Source of the DNA: RGIG1934 sp045122895
Lineage (GTDB): Bacteria; Bacillota; Clostridia; Lachnospirales; Lachnospiraceae
DNA: 52,244 nt
Assembly: GCA_045122895.1 (NCBI GenBank)
Contig: JBGVIE010000044.1
Location: 1-52,244 of the forward strand
Reading direction: 5' to 3'
In this document: positions 28,184-36,818 of the stretch, piece by piece
How positions within the stretch are numbered: the stretch's first letter is position 1
Layout: each line of letters begins with the position of its first letter
The notes under the pieces: generated by a model
What the model saw: the letters and a program-made list of their open reading frames with translations, nothing else
What the model was told of the DNA's origin: nothing
Databases searched by the model: none
Program-made: the position numbers and the translations under genes

Positions 28184-28699
28184 ATGAAGAAAAGTTTACT
28201 AAACATAATACTGATAGTATTGGTTCTGACTAATACAATTCTTACGGGGATTTTGGTGTTCGTATTGATAAAGCCTATGCAGGATACGAATAAAATGGTA
28301 TCCAAGATATGCAAAGTATTAGATTTGGAACTAGAGAAGAAGGAAGAGGAGATTTCGCTTAGTGATATTCCAATTGAAGAATTAGAGTATTTCAATATAG
28401 ATGAAAAACTTACGATTCAGCTTAAAAAAGGTGCCGACGGTGCAACTCATTATGCTCAGTTATACCCGTCATTAGCTCTTTACACAAAGCACAAGGATTA
28501 TAAGAAATATTCAGCAGATTTGGAAAAGCAAAAAGCTGTAATTACACAGCATATTCAGGATGTGGTTCAGAGTCATACATATTCAGAGATGTTATCTAAC
28601 CCATCTATCATTAGACAGGAAGCAGTGGAAGATTTACAGAAGTTATATGATTCGCAGTTTATTGTGGAGGTAATTTTTGATAAGACCACATTGCAGTAG
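28184..28699 (+). CDS. fliL: Flagellar basal-body-associated protein FliL
   Basis: FliL is a single-pass membrane protein near the stator that supports torque. A basic MKK start precedes a hydrophobic helix (about 5-28), then a linker and an extracytoplasmic domain. The C-terminus has the FliL-like pattern HIQDVVQSHTYSEMLS, followed by RQEAVEDLQKLYDSQFIVEVIFD. Length is 171 aa. It lies between motB and fliM as in other Clostridia. The family is divergent, so the call rests on topology, C-terminus and context. Confidence 0.9.
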   Translation: MKKSLLNIILIVLVLTNTILTGILVFVLIKPMQDTNKMVSKICKVLDLELEKKEEEISLSDIPIEELEYFNIDEKLTIQLKKGADGATHYAQLYPSLALYTKHKDYKKYSADLEKQKAVITQHIQDVVQSHTYSEMLSNPSIIRQEAVEDLQKLYDSQFIVEVIFDKTTLQ

Positions 28700-28725
28700 A
28701 TAAAAAAACTGGGAGGTGAAGATAA

Positions 28726-29703
28726 GTGAGCGAGGTATTGTCGCAGGACGAGATTGATAATCTGCTTAAAGCACTTAGTTCAGGTGAACTTGATGTAGAT
28801 GACTATAAAGAGAGCAAAGAACAGCAGGTTAAAAACTATGATTTTGCAAGACCAGCCAAGTTTTCAAAAGAACATCTTCGAACTCTTGAAATTATTTTTG
28901 AACATTACGGAAGATTGCTATACACTAATCTTCCGGCGTATTTGAGAAAAAACGTTCAGGTTGAAGTGATGAATTCGGAAGCGGTTGCATATTCAGAATT
29001 TGCCAATGCACTGTCTAATCCGGTATTACTTGGAATAATAGAGTTCACACCGCTTAATGGTAATGTTATAATGGAGTTAGCATCCAATCTTGGTTATGCT
29101 ATTGTGGACAGGCTTTTGGGAGGAATGGGTAGTTCCTTAGATAAAAAGAGAAATTTCTCGGAAATAGAGATAGTCATTATAGAGAGGATACTTTCTATAT
29201 GCGTTGATCTCATAAGGGAACCATGGCAGAATGTTGTTTCCCTGCATCCGAGACTTGAGAGAATTGAAACAAATTCACAGTTTGCCCAGATTATTTCACC
29301 AAGTGAGATGATAGCAATTGTGACTTTGAATATAAAAATTGGTGAAGTTGAGGGACTTATGAATATATGTCTCCCATACATAACACTAGAACCTGTAATG
29401 GACAAGCTGAATACGAAATACTGGTATTCAACCATGCAGGAAAAAGATGATGAATCATATCAGGCAGCTATTGAGACGCTTATTGATAAAGCAGAGGTTC
29501 CTATTAAAGCGGTACTTGGAAAAAGTTCGATTTCAATAAGTGATTTTGCTAATCTGCAAAGAGGTGATATAATTAAGCTAGATGCAAATTTGGATAATGA
29601 ACTTGATGTATATGTTGGGAATATCAAGAAATTTAAGGCTATGCCTGGTTCTTTTTCGGACAATTATGCAGTTAGAGTTACATCGATTATTAGAGAGGAG
29701 TAA
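28726..29703 (+). CDS. fliM: Flagellar motor switch protein FliM
   Basis: FliM is the C-ring protein that binds phosphorylated CheY. The N-terminal CheY-binding motif LSQDEIDNLLKAL is at residues 5-17. The middle domain shows YDFARPAKFSKEHLRTLEII, then FEHYGRLL and the GNVIMELASNLGYAIVDRLLGG segment (quoted in part). The C-terminal SpoA/SpoF-type domain ends IRGDI-like NLQRGDIIKLD. Start is GTG with a GGGAGGTGAAG site ahead. The 325-aa length is typical. Confidence 0.97.
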   Translation: MSEVLSQDEIDNLLKALSSGELDVDDYKESKEQQVKNYDFARPAKFSKEHLRTLEIIFEHYGRLLYTNLPAYLRKNVQVEVMNSEAVAYSEFANALSNPVLLGIIEFTPLNGNVIMELASNLGYAIVDRLLGGMGSSLDKKRNFSEIEIVIIERILSICVDLIREPWQNVVSLHPRLERIETNSQFAQIISPSEMIAIVTLNIKIGEVEGLMNICLPYITLEPVMDKLNTKYWYSTMQEKDDESYQAAIETLIDKAEVPIKAVLGKSSISISDFANLQRGDIIKLDANLDNELDVYVGNIKKFKAMPGSFSDNYAVRVTSIIREE

Positions 29704-29708
29704 GCAAG

Positions 29709-30929
29709 ATGGATGGAATGCTTTCACAAGAGGAAATAAATGCATTGCTAGGTGGTATGGGCGATGAATCATCCGATGCATCAGCTACAGCTGATGAAGA
29801 CTTCCTTACAGATCTTGAAAAAGACACGATTGGTGAAATTTCCAATATTAGTATGGGTACAGCGGCTACTACGTTATCTTCATTGGTTAATCAGAAGGTA
29901 AATATCAGTACGCCTGTAGTTAGTTTTTCACGTTGGGACGATCTGGTAGAGAGTTATGACAGACCATGTGTATTTTTACAGATTTCATATAGAGAAGGAT
30001 TGAATGGAAACAACATCTTAATTCTTAAAGAAAATGATGTAAAGATTATCGCTGACCTTATGATGGGAGGCGATGGAACAAATACAGATGGCGAATTAGG
30101 AGAATTACATTTAAGTGCAATTTCAGAAGCTATGAATCAGATGATGGGTTCGGCTTCGACTTCATTATCATCTATGATGAATATGAAGATAGATATAAGT
30201 CCGCCAATAGCCAGCTTAGTTGATTTAAATGGTGCAGTGGATGAAAGTGATATTTCGGATTTCTTACGAGAAGGCTTCGTCAGAAATTCATTTAGAATGA
30301 CCATAGGTGATTTAGTGGATAGTGAAATAATGCAGTTATTTCCGGTAGAATTCGCTAAAGAGTTATGCAATAGATTTATGTTAGAGGAAGAGCCTCAGAG
30401 TACGAGTGAACCTGAACCACAGGCGGCTACACCACCGGTTACACCACAACCGCAGCCACAACCACAGGCGCAGGCACCGCAGGCAGCTCCGAATCAAGCG
30501 GATATGAATCAGCAACCATATGGACAGCCACCTATGATGAATGGTTATCCGCCAATGGGATACCCACCAAATGGATATCCGCCAATGGGATATCCTCAAA
30601 TGCCTTACGGCCAGCCAATGCAACCGGGTCCTGAACTGAATGTTCAGCAGGCATCATTCCAGCAATTCACAGGGGATTTAGCAGCAGTTACCCAGAAAGA
30701 GAATATCAATCTTATTTCTGATGTTCCGTTAGAGGTAACAGTTGAACTTGGAAGAACAAGTAAGTCAATCCAGGATATCCTGGAATTTGCACCAGGAACA
30801 ATTATTGAATTAGATAAAATTGCCGGTGAACCAATTGATGTGTTGGTAAACGGCAAATTTGTTGCCAAAGGAGAAGTAGTAGTAATCGAAGAAAGTTTTG
30901 GTGTGCGAGTAACAGAAATTATTAAGTAA
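29709..30929 (+). CDS. fliY: Flagellar motor switch phosphatase FliY
   Basis: FliY combines a CheC-like CheY-P phosphatase with a FliN C-ring domain. The N-terminus has a CheY-binding-like motif (LSQEEINALLGGM, residues 5-17). Two CheC-type centres follow: TIGEISNISMGTAATTL and LSAISEAMNQMMGSASTSL, each with Glu and Asn at the catalytic spacing. The C-terminal FliN/SpoA domain (about 330-406) is clear. Residues ~228-310 are an unusual Pro, Gln, Ala and Gly-Tyr-Pro-Pro-rich linker. Length is 406 aa. fliM ends five bases before its ATG. Confidence 0.96.
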   Translation: MDGMLSQEEINALLGGMGDESSDASATADEDFLTDLEKDTIGEISNISMGTAATTLSSLVNQKVNISTPVVSFSRWDDLVESYDRPCVFLQISYREGLNGNNILILKENDVKIIADLMMGGDGTNTDGELGELHLSAISEAMNQMMGSASTSLSSMMNMKIDISPPIASLVDLNGAVDESDISDFLREGFVRNSFRMTIGDLVDSEIMQLFPVEFAKELCNRFMLEEEPQSTSEPEPQAATPPVTPQPQPQPQAQAPQAAPNQADMNQQPYGQPPMMNGYPPMGYPPNGYPPMGYPQMPYGQPMQPGPELNVQQASFQQFTGDLAAVTQKENINLISDVPLEVTVELGRTSKSIQDILEFAPGTIIELDKIAGEPIDVLVNGKFVAKGEVVVIEESFGVRVTEIIK

Positions 30930-30962
30930 GTATAATATTTTTTACGATTGGAGAGAATTTTT

Positions 30963-31325
30963 ATGGCAAAAAATATTTTAATATGCGATGATGCAGCATT
31001 TATGAGAATGATGATTAAAGATATCCTTACAAAGAATGGATATAATGTAGCAGGAGAGGCAGAAAATGGAGCAAAAGCGGTAGAAAAGTATTCAGACGTA
31101 AAGCCTGATTTGGTACTTATGGATATTACAATGCCGGAGATGGATGGTATTCAGGCTCTCAAGAAGATAAAAGAATTAGATCCGGCAGCATCTGTTATTA
31201 TGTGTTCTGCTATGGGTCAGCAGGCAATGGTTATTGAATCTATTCAGTCAGGAGCAAAAGACTTTATCGTTAAGCCATTCCAGGCGGATAGAGTTATTGA
31301 AGCAGTTAAAAAAGTGGTAGGATAA
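30963..31325 (+). CDS. cheY: Chemotaxis response regulator CheY
   Basis: A single-domain receiver of 120 aa. Acidic pocket Asp9 and Asp10, phospho-acceptor Asp54 (LVLMDITMPEMDG), the switch Ser in VIMCSAMGQ and Lys in FIVKPFQ are all in place. No output domain is present, so it acts by binding FliM and FliY. ATG 30963 is chosen for its GGAGAG site; an upstream in-frame TTG overlaps that site. Position between fliY and fliO is the standard Firmicute placement of cheY. Confidence 0.97.
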   Translation: MAKNILICDDAAFMRMMIKDILTKNGYNVAGEAENGAKAVEKYSDVKPDLVLMDITMPEMDGIQALKKIKELDPAASVIMCSAMGQQAMVIESIQSGAKDFIVKPFQADRVIEAVKKVVG

Positions 31326-31327
31326 TT

Positions 31328-31735
31328 ATGAGATTTAATGCACTTTTTCTTACCACACAAGTTGAGAATGTACTTAAGCTTATAGCGGCATTCATTGTAT
31401 TTGTGATTGTACTTATGGTTACATATATGACTACAAGGTGGATTGGTTCTTACCAGAAGACTCAGTTTTCTGGTAAGAACATAGAATACATAGAAGGAAT
31501 GCGGCTGACTAACAACAAATACATTCAGATACTAAGGATAGGTCAGGAATATGTAGCAGTAGCTATGTGCAAGGATTCCATTACTTTCTTAACAAAGATA
31601 AATAAAGAAGACCTTATATTCGATGACGAGGCACATGTTTCACCACAGTCTTTTGCTGCCTTGTTTGATAAGGTTAAGAATATGAAGAGTCTTAATAAGG
31701 ATGAGAATAATGGGACTGATAAAGAAAATAATTAA
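31328..31735 (+). CDS. fliO: Flagellar biosynthetic protein FliO
   Basis: FliO helps assemble the FliP ring of the export gate. The 135-aa protein has one membrane helix (about 16-38, LIAAFIVFVIVLMVTYMTTR) followed by the FliO-type segment NIEYIEGMRLTNNKYIQILRIG and EYVAVAMCKDSITFLTKI (quoted in pieces). It starts two bases after the cheY stop, and its 3' end overlaps fliP by 26 bases. A 13-bp perfect inverted repeat lies inside the gene. Confidence 0.92.
   Translation: MRFNALFLTTQVENVLKLIAAFIVFVIVLMVTYMTTRWIGSYQKTQFSGKNIEYIEGMRLTNNKYIQILRIGQEYVAVAMCKDSITFLTKINKEDLIFDDEAHVSPQSFAALFDKVKNMKSLNKDENNGTDKENN
31446..31480 (+). repeat. 13-bp perfect hairpin inside fliO
   Basis: Bases 31446-31458 are the exact reverse complement of 31468-31480, with a nine-base loop. 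It covers codons just after the FliO membrane helix (SYQKTQFSGKN). A stem this long in coding DNA is uncommon, and it could pause ribosomes or be an RNase target. No function is shown. Confidence 0.85.
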
Positions 31736-32540
31736 TAAAAGTAAATTAATTGTTGTTGTGAGCATACTAGCTTTTGCTTTTTTTGTGAATACAACTAATG
31801 CTTACGCTACAAATACACAGGATGAAACAACATATGACAATACTGTGACAGAAGGAACAGATACGTCAAACAATGTATTTGGTGTGCAGATATCACCGGA
31901 TGATAGCACTTCTATGTCAGGGGCGCTTCAGATAGTAATAGTTCTTACTATATTGGCTTTATGCCCCTCTATTTTAATTATGCTGACATCCTTTACAAGA
32001 ATTATTGTGGTACTTCATTTTACAAGAGCAGCACTTAGTACACAGACATCTCCGCCTAATCAGGTGTTAGTTGGACTTGCCTTGTTCTTAACGTTTTTTA
32101 TAATGGCTCCTGTATTTAATGAGATAAATGCAAATGCAATACAACCTCTGTCCAACAATGAGATAAGTGCAAAAGAGGCATTAGAAGAGGGAACAAAGCC
32201 TATAAGAGAATTTATGATAAAGCAGGTCAGAGATGAAGATTTGGATGCTATGGCAGGAATAGCAGGATATACGAATATTTCTTCCACAGAAGAAATACCT
32301 ATGACTGTTTTGATTCCAAGCTTTATATTAAGCGAACTTAGAATAGCTTTCTGGATAGGATTTTTGATATATATTCCTTTCATTGTTATTGATATGGTAG
32401 TGGCATCAACACTTATGTCTATGGGTATGATGATGCTGCCGCCGACGACGATTTCTATGCCATTTAAGATTTTGTTGTTTGTATTGGCAGATGGATGGAA
32501 TTTAATTATTGTTAATTTAATGTCTACCTTTGTAACGTAA
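31710..32540 (+). CDS. fliP: Flagellar export gate protein FliP
   Basis: FliP is the main pore-forming subunit of the export gate. A signal peptide of about 30 residues (ending near NAYA) is followed by four hydrophobic segments. Conserved family motifs include ILMLTSFTRIIVVLHFTR, QTSPPNQVLVGLALFLTFF and IPSFILSELRIAFWIGFLIYIP (quoted in part). ATG 31710 is favoured over 31701 because the AAGG site is directly next to the earlier codon but nine bases from this one. The 276-aa length is typical. The gene overlaps fliO. Confidence 0.96.
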   Translation: MGLIKKIINKSKLIVVVSILAFAFFVNTTNAYATNTQDETTYDNTVTEGTDTSNNVFGVQISPDDSTSMSGALQIVIVLTILALCPSILIMLTSFTRIIVVLHFTRAALSTQTSPPNQVLVGLALFLTFFIMAPVFNEINANAIQPLSNNEISAKEALEEGTKPIREFMIKQVRDEDLDAMAGIAGYTNISSTEEIPMTVLIPSFILSELRIAFWIGFLIYIPFIVIDMVVASTLMSMGMMMLPPTTISMPFKILLFVLADGWNLIIVNLMSTFVT

Positions 32541-32560
32541 TACTGTTCTCAAAGGTAGAC
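32522..32560 (+). repeat. 11-bp perfect hairpin spanning the fliP stop
   Basis: Bases 32522-32532 pair exactly with 32550-32560 around a 17-base loop that contains the fliP stop codon (32538-32540). No T-run follows. It sits in the only gap of more than 50 bases among fliO-fliP-fliQ-fliR. Confidence 0.8.
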
Positions 32561-32591
32561 TAACTTATTATATAGGAAGGATGAGAAAAAA

Positions 32592-32861
32592 GTGACACAA
32601 CAGGCAGTTTTAAATATTGCGAGTGATACACTATGGACGATTATAAAGACAGCAGGACCGCTGCTTATTATATCGTTATTGGTAGGGTTGATAGTAAGTG
32701 TTTTTCAGACGGTTACATCCATTCAGGAACAGACTTTGACATTTGTGCCTAAGTTGTTGGGTATTTTTCTGGGTATAATGCTATTAGGTTCCTATATGTT
32801 AACAAACATAGTAGAATTTATGGAAAGACTATGGGGAAGCTTTGGTGATTTCATAGTATGA
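32592..32861 (+). CDS. fliQ: Flagellar export gate protein FliQ
   Basis: FliQ is a small gate subunit with two membrane helices, both obvious here (about 17-40 and 55-78). Family patterns VGLIVSVFQTVTSIQEQTL and FVPKLLGIF are intact. Length is 89 aa, as in other bacteria. The start is GTG with an AGGAAGGATGAG site 6-12 bases ahead. Its last four bases overlap fliR. Confidence 0.97.
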   Translation: MTQQAVLNIASDTLWTIIKTAGPLLIISLLVGLIVSVFQTVTSIQEQTLTFVPKLLGIFLGIMLLGSYMLTNIVEFMERLWGSFGDFIV

Positions 32862-33640
32862 TGGAAGTTACAGTAAATCAGCAGAATCTGGAATTCTTTC
32901 TGTTGATATTAGTAAGGATATCAGCTTTTGTTATGGTCTCCCCTTTTTTCGGACAAAACAATACACCTGTAAGAGTAAAACTGGGATTTAGTATTTTTTT
33001 ATCATATATTGTATTTCTTTTGGTGCCACTGTCAGAGGCAACACCTGAATACAATACTGTCATTGGCTATGCCACTCTGATTGTAAAAGAGAGTATAGTA
33101 GGCTTGCTAATAGGATTTTCAGCATATATCTGCACTACGATACTTCAGTTTACAGGTAAAATAATAGATATGGAAATTGGATTGTCAATGGCACAGATAT
33201 TTGACCCTGTTACAAATACACAGGTGGGTCTTACAGGACAGATATACACATATCTGGTATTTTTCCTTATGATAGTGTCCAATATGCACATTTTTTTATT
33301 GAATACAATCGTTGATTCATTTGAATTAATAGAAATAGGAGGAATACGACTGGGGGATTCACTATTTAAGACAGTAGTAGGTTTTTTGACTACATATTTT
33401 GTAGTTGGTTTCAGAATAGTTTTGCCTGTATTTTCTTCGATTCTTGTTATGAATTGTGTACTGGGAATAATGGCAAAGGTTGCACCACAGATGAATATGT
33501 TCTCTGTAGGTATGCAGATAAAAGTATTAACAGGACTTATTGTTATGTTTGCGACAGTAAGTTTATTACCATCAGTTGCAAATTTCATCTTCTCACAGAT
33601 GCAGCAAATGGTAACAGGCGTTATTGAAGGAATGGTTTGA
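32858..33640 (+). CDS. fliR: Flagellar export gate protein FliR
   Basis: FliR completes the FliPQR gate. At least six hydrophobic segments are seen over 260 aa. Recognisable motifs are RISAFVMVSPFFGQNNTPVR near the N-terminus and MEIGLSMAQIFDPVTNTQVG in the middle. The start overlaps the fliQ stop by four bases (ATGA); a second in-frame ATG follows immediately. The stop overlaps the flhB ATG, so fliQ-fliR-flhB are translationally coupled. Confidence 0.97.
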   Translation: MMEVTVNQQNLEFFLLILVRISAFVMVSPFFGQNNTPVRVKLGFSIFLSYIVFLLVPLSEATPEYNTVIGYATLIVKESIVGLLIGFSAYICTTILQFTGKIIDMEIGLSMAQIFDPVTNTQVGLTGQIYTYLVFFLMIVSNMHIFLLNTIVDSFELIEIGGIRLGDSLFKTVVGFLTTYFVVGFRIVLPVFSSILVMNCVLGIMAKVAPQMNMFSVGMQIKVLTGLIVMFATVSLLPSVANFIFSQMQQMVTGVIEGMV

Positions 33641-34755
33641 TGTCTTACATAAAATATAATTTGCAGTTTTTTGCAAAAGATGGTCCTGGTGGAGAAAAAA
33701 CAGAGCCGGCCACACCCAAAAAATTGGATGATGCAAGAAAAGATGGTAGTGTAGCCAAAAGTAGAGAAATAGTTACAGCGGTTACGCTTCTCGTGGCATT
33801 TGTGTTTATCAAGGTATATATTGGCACAATTGGAAATGGTTTACTGGAACAATTTCCAAAGATTTATAATACAATACCGACAGTGGCAGGAGGTTACACT
33901 GATGAAGTTACGATAAATGCAACAGTATCAATACTAAAAAAAGTGTTTTTGGATATTCTCAAAATAATATTGCCACTTCTTGTGTTGATGTTTGCGATAT
34001 GTTTTCTGGGGGACTTCGTACAATTTAAATGGAAAATTACAAGCAAACCATTGCAGCCTAAGCTAAGCAAAATCAACCCACTTAAGGGGTTTAAGAGGAT
34101 TTTTTCAAAACAGTCGCTTATGAATCTGCTAAGGAGTGTATCTCTGGTAGTTATAATTGGTTATATGGTTATACAACAGATAAGAGATGAGGTAATGATT
34201 TTGTATAGCCTATACAACATCTCATTAACAAGTGCGATTTATCAGATTGGGCGAATTGTGATATCTCTCGGAATAAAGATAAGTGCAGTATATATAGTTG
34301 TCGGAATAATTGATTTGATTTGGCAGAGACACAAATTCAAAGAAGATATGAAGATGACAAAACAGGAAGTAAAAGATGAGTACAAGAACTCTGAAGGTGA
34401 CCCTCATATAAAGGGTCAGATTAAGAAAAAAATGTTACAGGTATCACAGAGAAGAATGATGCAAAGTGTGCCGGAAGCAGATGTGGTAATCACGAACCCA
34501 ACACACTTTGCCGTTGCGATAAAATATGATCCTGAAACAGCAAAAGCACCAATTGTGCTTGCGAAAGGTGAAGATTATCTGGCACAGAAGATTAAAGATA
34601 AGGCCAGGGAATTTAAAGTTGAGATAGTAGAAAACAAGCCCCTTGCAAGAGCTTTGTATGCCAATGTAGATATTGGTGAAGAGATTCCGGAGGAATTATA
34701 TCAGGCAGTAGCTGAGATTCTTGCAATGGTTTACAGAATAAAAGGAAAAAAATAA
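33640..34755 (+). CDS. flhB: Flagellar export switch protein FlhB
   Basis: FlhB controls export specificity. The N-terminal half has four membrane helices and the GEKTEPATPKKLDDARKDG signature. The cytoplasmic C-terminal part contains the autocleavage site N286-PTH in VITNPTHFAVAIKYDP, cut between Asn and Pro to permit the rod/hook-to-filament switch. Length is 371 aa. ATG 33640 overlaps the fliR stop by one base. FliK, its partner, is encoded upstream in the same operon. Confidence 0.97.
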   Translation: MSYIKYNLQFFAKDGPGGEKTEPATPKKLDDARKDGSVAKSREIVTAVTLLVAFVFIKVYIGTIGNGLLEQFPKIYNTIPTVAGGYTDEVTINATVSILKKVFLDILKIILPLLVLMFAICFLGDFVQFKWKITSKPLQPKLSKINPLKGFKRIFSKQSLMNLLRSVSLVVIIGYMVIQQIRDEVMILYSLYNISLTSAIYQIGRIVISLGIKISAVYIVVGIIDLIWQRHKFKEDMKMTKQEVKDEYKNSEGDPHIKGQIKKKMLQVSQRRMMQSVPEADVVITNPTHFAVAIKYDPETAKAPIVLAKGEDYLAQKIKDKAREFKVEIVENKPLARALYANVDIGEEIPEELYQAVAEILAMVYRIKGKK

Positions 34756-34775
34756 ACTAGAAGGAGGAAGATATA

Positions 34776-36818
34776 ATGAAGCTTAAAATAGCAGACTTAG
34801 GTGTTGGATTATATATGTTGGCAGCTATAGTCTTTCTTATTATATCTGTTGATTCCGGTTTATTGGACGTGCTCATTGCACTTAATATATCAGTTGCATT
34901 GATAATACTTTTCAATGCGTTATTTTCAAAAGAAGCACTTGATATGTCAGCTTTTCCGACAATACTTTTGCTTACAACACTTTTTAGAATATCCTTAAAC
35001 GTGTCTTCAACCAAGCTTATTCTGGGAAAGGGAGACCCGGGTAAGGTTGTAACTGTATTTGGACAGTTCGTTGGTGGCAATGACCTTGTTATAGGTATTA
35101 TTGTATTTATTATTCTGATAATTGTTCAGTTTATGGTTATCAATAAAGGTTCTGAAAGAGTAGCAGAAGTAACGGCAAGATTTACTCTTGATGCTATGCC
35201 TGGTAAGCAGATGGCTATTGATGCAGACCTTAATACAGGAGCCATAACAGATGCACAGGCAAAAGAAAGAAGAGAAAAATTACAGGCAGAATCAGCATTC
35301 TTTGGTTCTATGGATGGTGCTGTCAAGTATGTAAAAGGAGATGCGACAGCCGGTCTTATTATCACAGCCATTAATATCATAGGTGGTATTATTATGGGTG
35401 TGATGCGACAGGGGATGGCAGTTGGTGATGCCATTGAAAAATATACAATTTTAACAATTGGTGATGGCCTTGTAAGCCAGATTCCATCGTTGCTTATTTC
35501 ATTATCGACCGGTATTCTTGTAACAAAGGCATCTAAGGAAGCTGAAATTGGAAACATTATCTTTGGTCAGCTATTTTCTGTATCAAAGGTGCTTTTGGTA
35601 GCAGGTGGAACAATGGCATTTCTTGGTGTATTTACACCGTTGCCGGTTTTTATATTCGTTCCTATAGGAGTGGTATTTATATTCCTTGGAATGAGAATGC
35701 GAGGTAAAGAGCAGGTTGATAATATAGAGACTGAAATACAGTCAGCGGATGCTGAAGCAGAAGAAATCAGAAGACCGGAAAATGTCAATGCTCTTTTACA
35801 GGTTGACCCTATAGAGCTTGAATTCGGTTATGGTATCATACCACTTGCAGATGTAAATCAGGGTGGAGACCTTATTGACAGAGTAGTGATGATCAGACGT
35901 CAGATTGCATTGGAGTTAGGAGCAGTAGTGCCAATCATAAGACTTAGAGACAACATCCAGCTTAATCCTAATCAGTATATCATCAAGATTAAAGGTATAC
36001 AGGTGAGTGAAGGAGAAGTGTTATTTGACCATTATATGGCGATGAATCCGGGATTTGTAGAGGAGGAAATAACTGGTATTCCGACTTTTGAGCCTTCATT
36101 CCATCTGCCGGCCATCTGGATAACAGAGAATCAGAGAGAAAGGGCAGAATCACTGGGATATACGGTAGTAGATCCGCCGTCGATTATTGCCACTCACCTG
36201 ACAGAAGTAGTAAGAAATCATATATCAGAACTTCTTACAAGGCAGGATGTACAAAATCTTATCAACAACATCAAAGATGGAAATCAGACGCTTGTGGACG
36301 AGCTCGTGCCAAAGCTGCTTAATGTTGGTGAGATACAGAAGGTTTTACAGAACCTTTTAAGAGAAGGCATATCAATCAGAGACCTTCTTACAATATTTGA
36401 AACACTGGCAGACCATGCGGCAGTTACGAGAGATACGGATGTGCTCACGGAATATGCAAGACAGAGTCTTAAGAGAGCAATTTCAAGCAAATATTTTACA
36501 CCAAATGATACAACAAGTGTGGTGACTCTTGATCCAAAGATAGAGCAGGAGATTATGGCAAGTGTAAAACAGACAGAGCAGGGTGCATATCTAACATTAT
36601 CACCGGAGACGTCTGAGCAGATAATAAAAGCTACGGGAGCCGAGATAGATAAGCTTGAAAAACTTGGAAAACCAGCGATTATAATTACATCTCCAATTGT
36701 GAGAATGTACTACAAAAAGCTTACAGAAGATTATTTTAGAGATTTAATAGTAATATCATACAACGAAGTTGAAACTAATATAGAATTACAGTCAGTAGGG
36801 ATGGTGAGCATTGAATGA
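34776..36818 (+). CDS. flhA: Flagellar export gate protein FlhA
   Basis: FlhA forms the nonameric cytoplasmic docking ring. Eight hydrophobic segments occupy the first ~310 residues, with the FHIPEP-family block FRISLNVSSTKLILG, GSERVAEVTARFTLDAMPGK and QMAIDADLNTGAI between helices 3 and 5. The C-terminal cytoplasmic domain (~350 aa) binds chaperone-substrate complexes. The 680-aa length is typical. An AAGGAGGAAG site precedes the ATG. Its stop overlaps the flhF start by four bases. Confidence 0.97.
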   Translation: MKLKIADLGVGLYMLAAIVFLIISVDSGLLDVLIALNISVALIILFNALFSKEALDMSAFPTILLLTTLFRISLNVSSTKLILGKGDPGKVVTVFGQFVGGNDLVIGIIVFIILIIVQFMVINKGSERVAEVTARFTLDAMPGKQMAIDADLNTGAITDAQAKERREKLQAESAFFGSMDGAVKYVKGDATAGLIITAINIIGGIIMGVMRQGMAVGDAIEKYTILTIGDGLVSQIPSLLISLSTGILVTKASKEAEIGNIIFGQLFSVSKVLLVAGGTMAFLGVFTPLPVFIFVPIGVVFIFLGMRMRGKEQVDNIETEIQSADAEAEEIRRPENVNALLQVDPIELEFGYGIIPLADVNQGGDLIDRVVMIRRQIALELGAVVPIIRLRDNIQLNPNQYIIKIKGIQVSEGEVLFDHYMAMNPGFVEEEITGIPTFEPSFHLPAIWITENQRERAESLGYTVVDPPSIIATHLTEVVRNHISELLTRQDVQNLINNIKDGNQTLVDELVPKLLNVGEIQKVLQNLLREGISIRDLLTIFETLADHAAVTRDTDVLTEYARQSLKRAISSKYFTPNDTTSVVTLDPKIEQEIMASVKQTEQGAYLTLSPETSEQIIKATGAEIDKLEKLGKPAIIITSPIVRMYYKKLTEDYFRDLIVISYNEVETNIELQSVGMVSIE

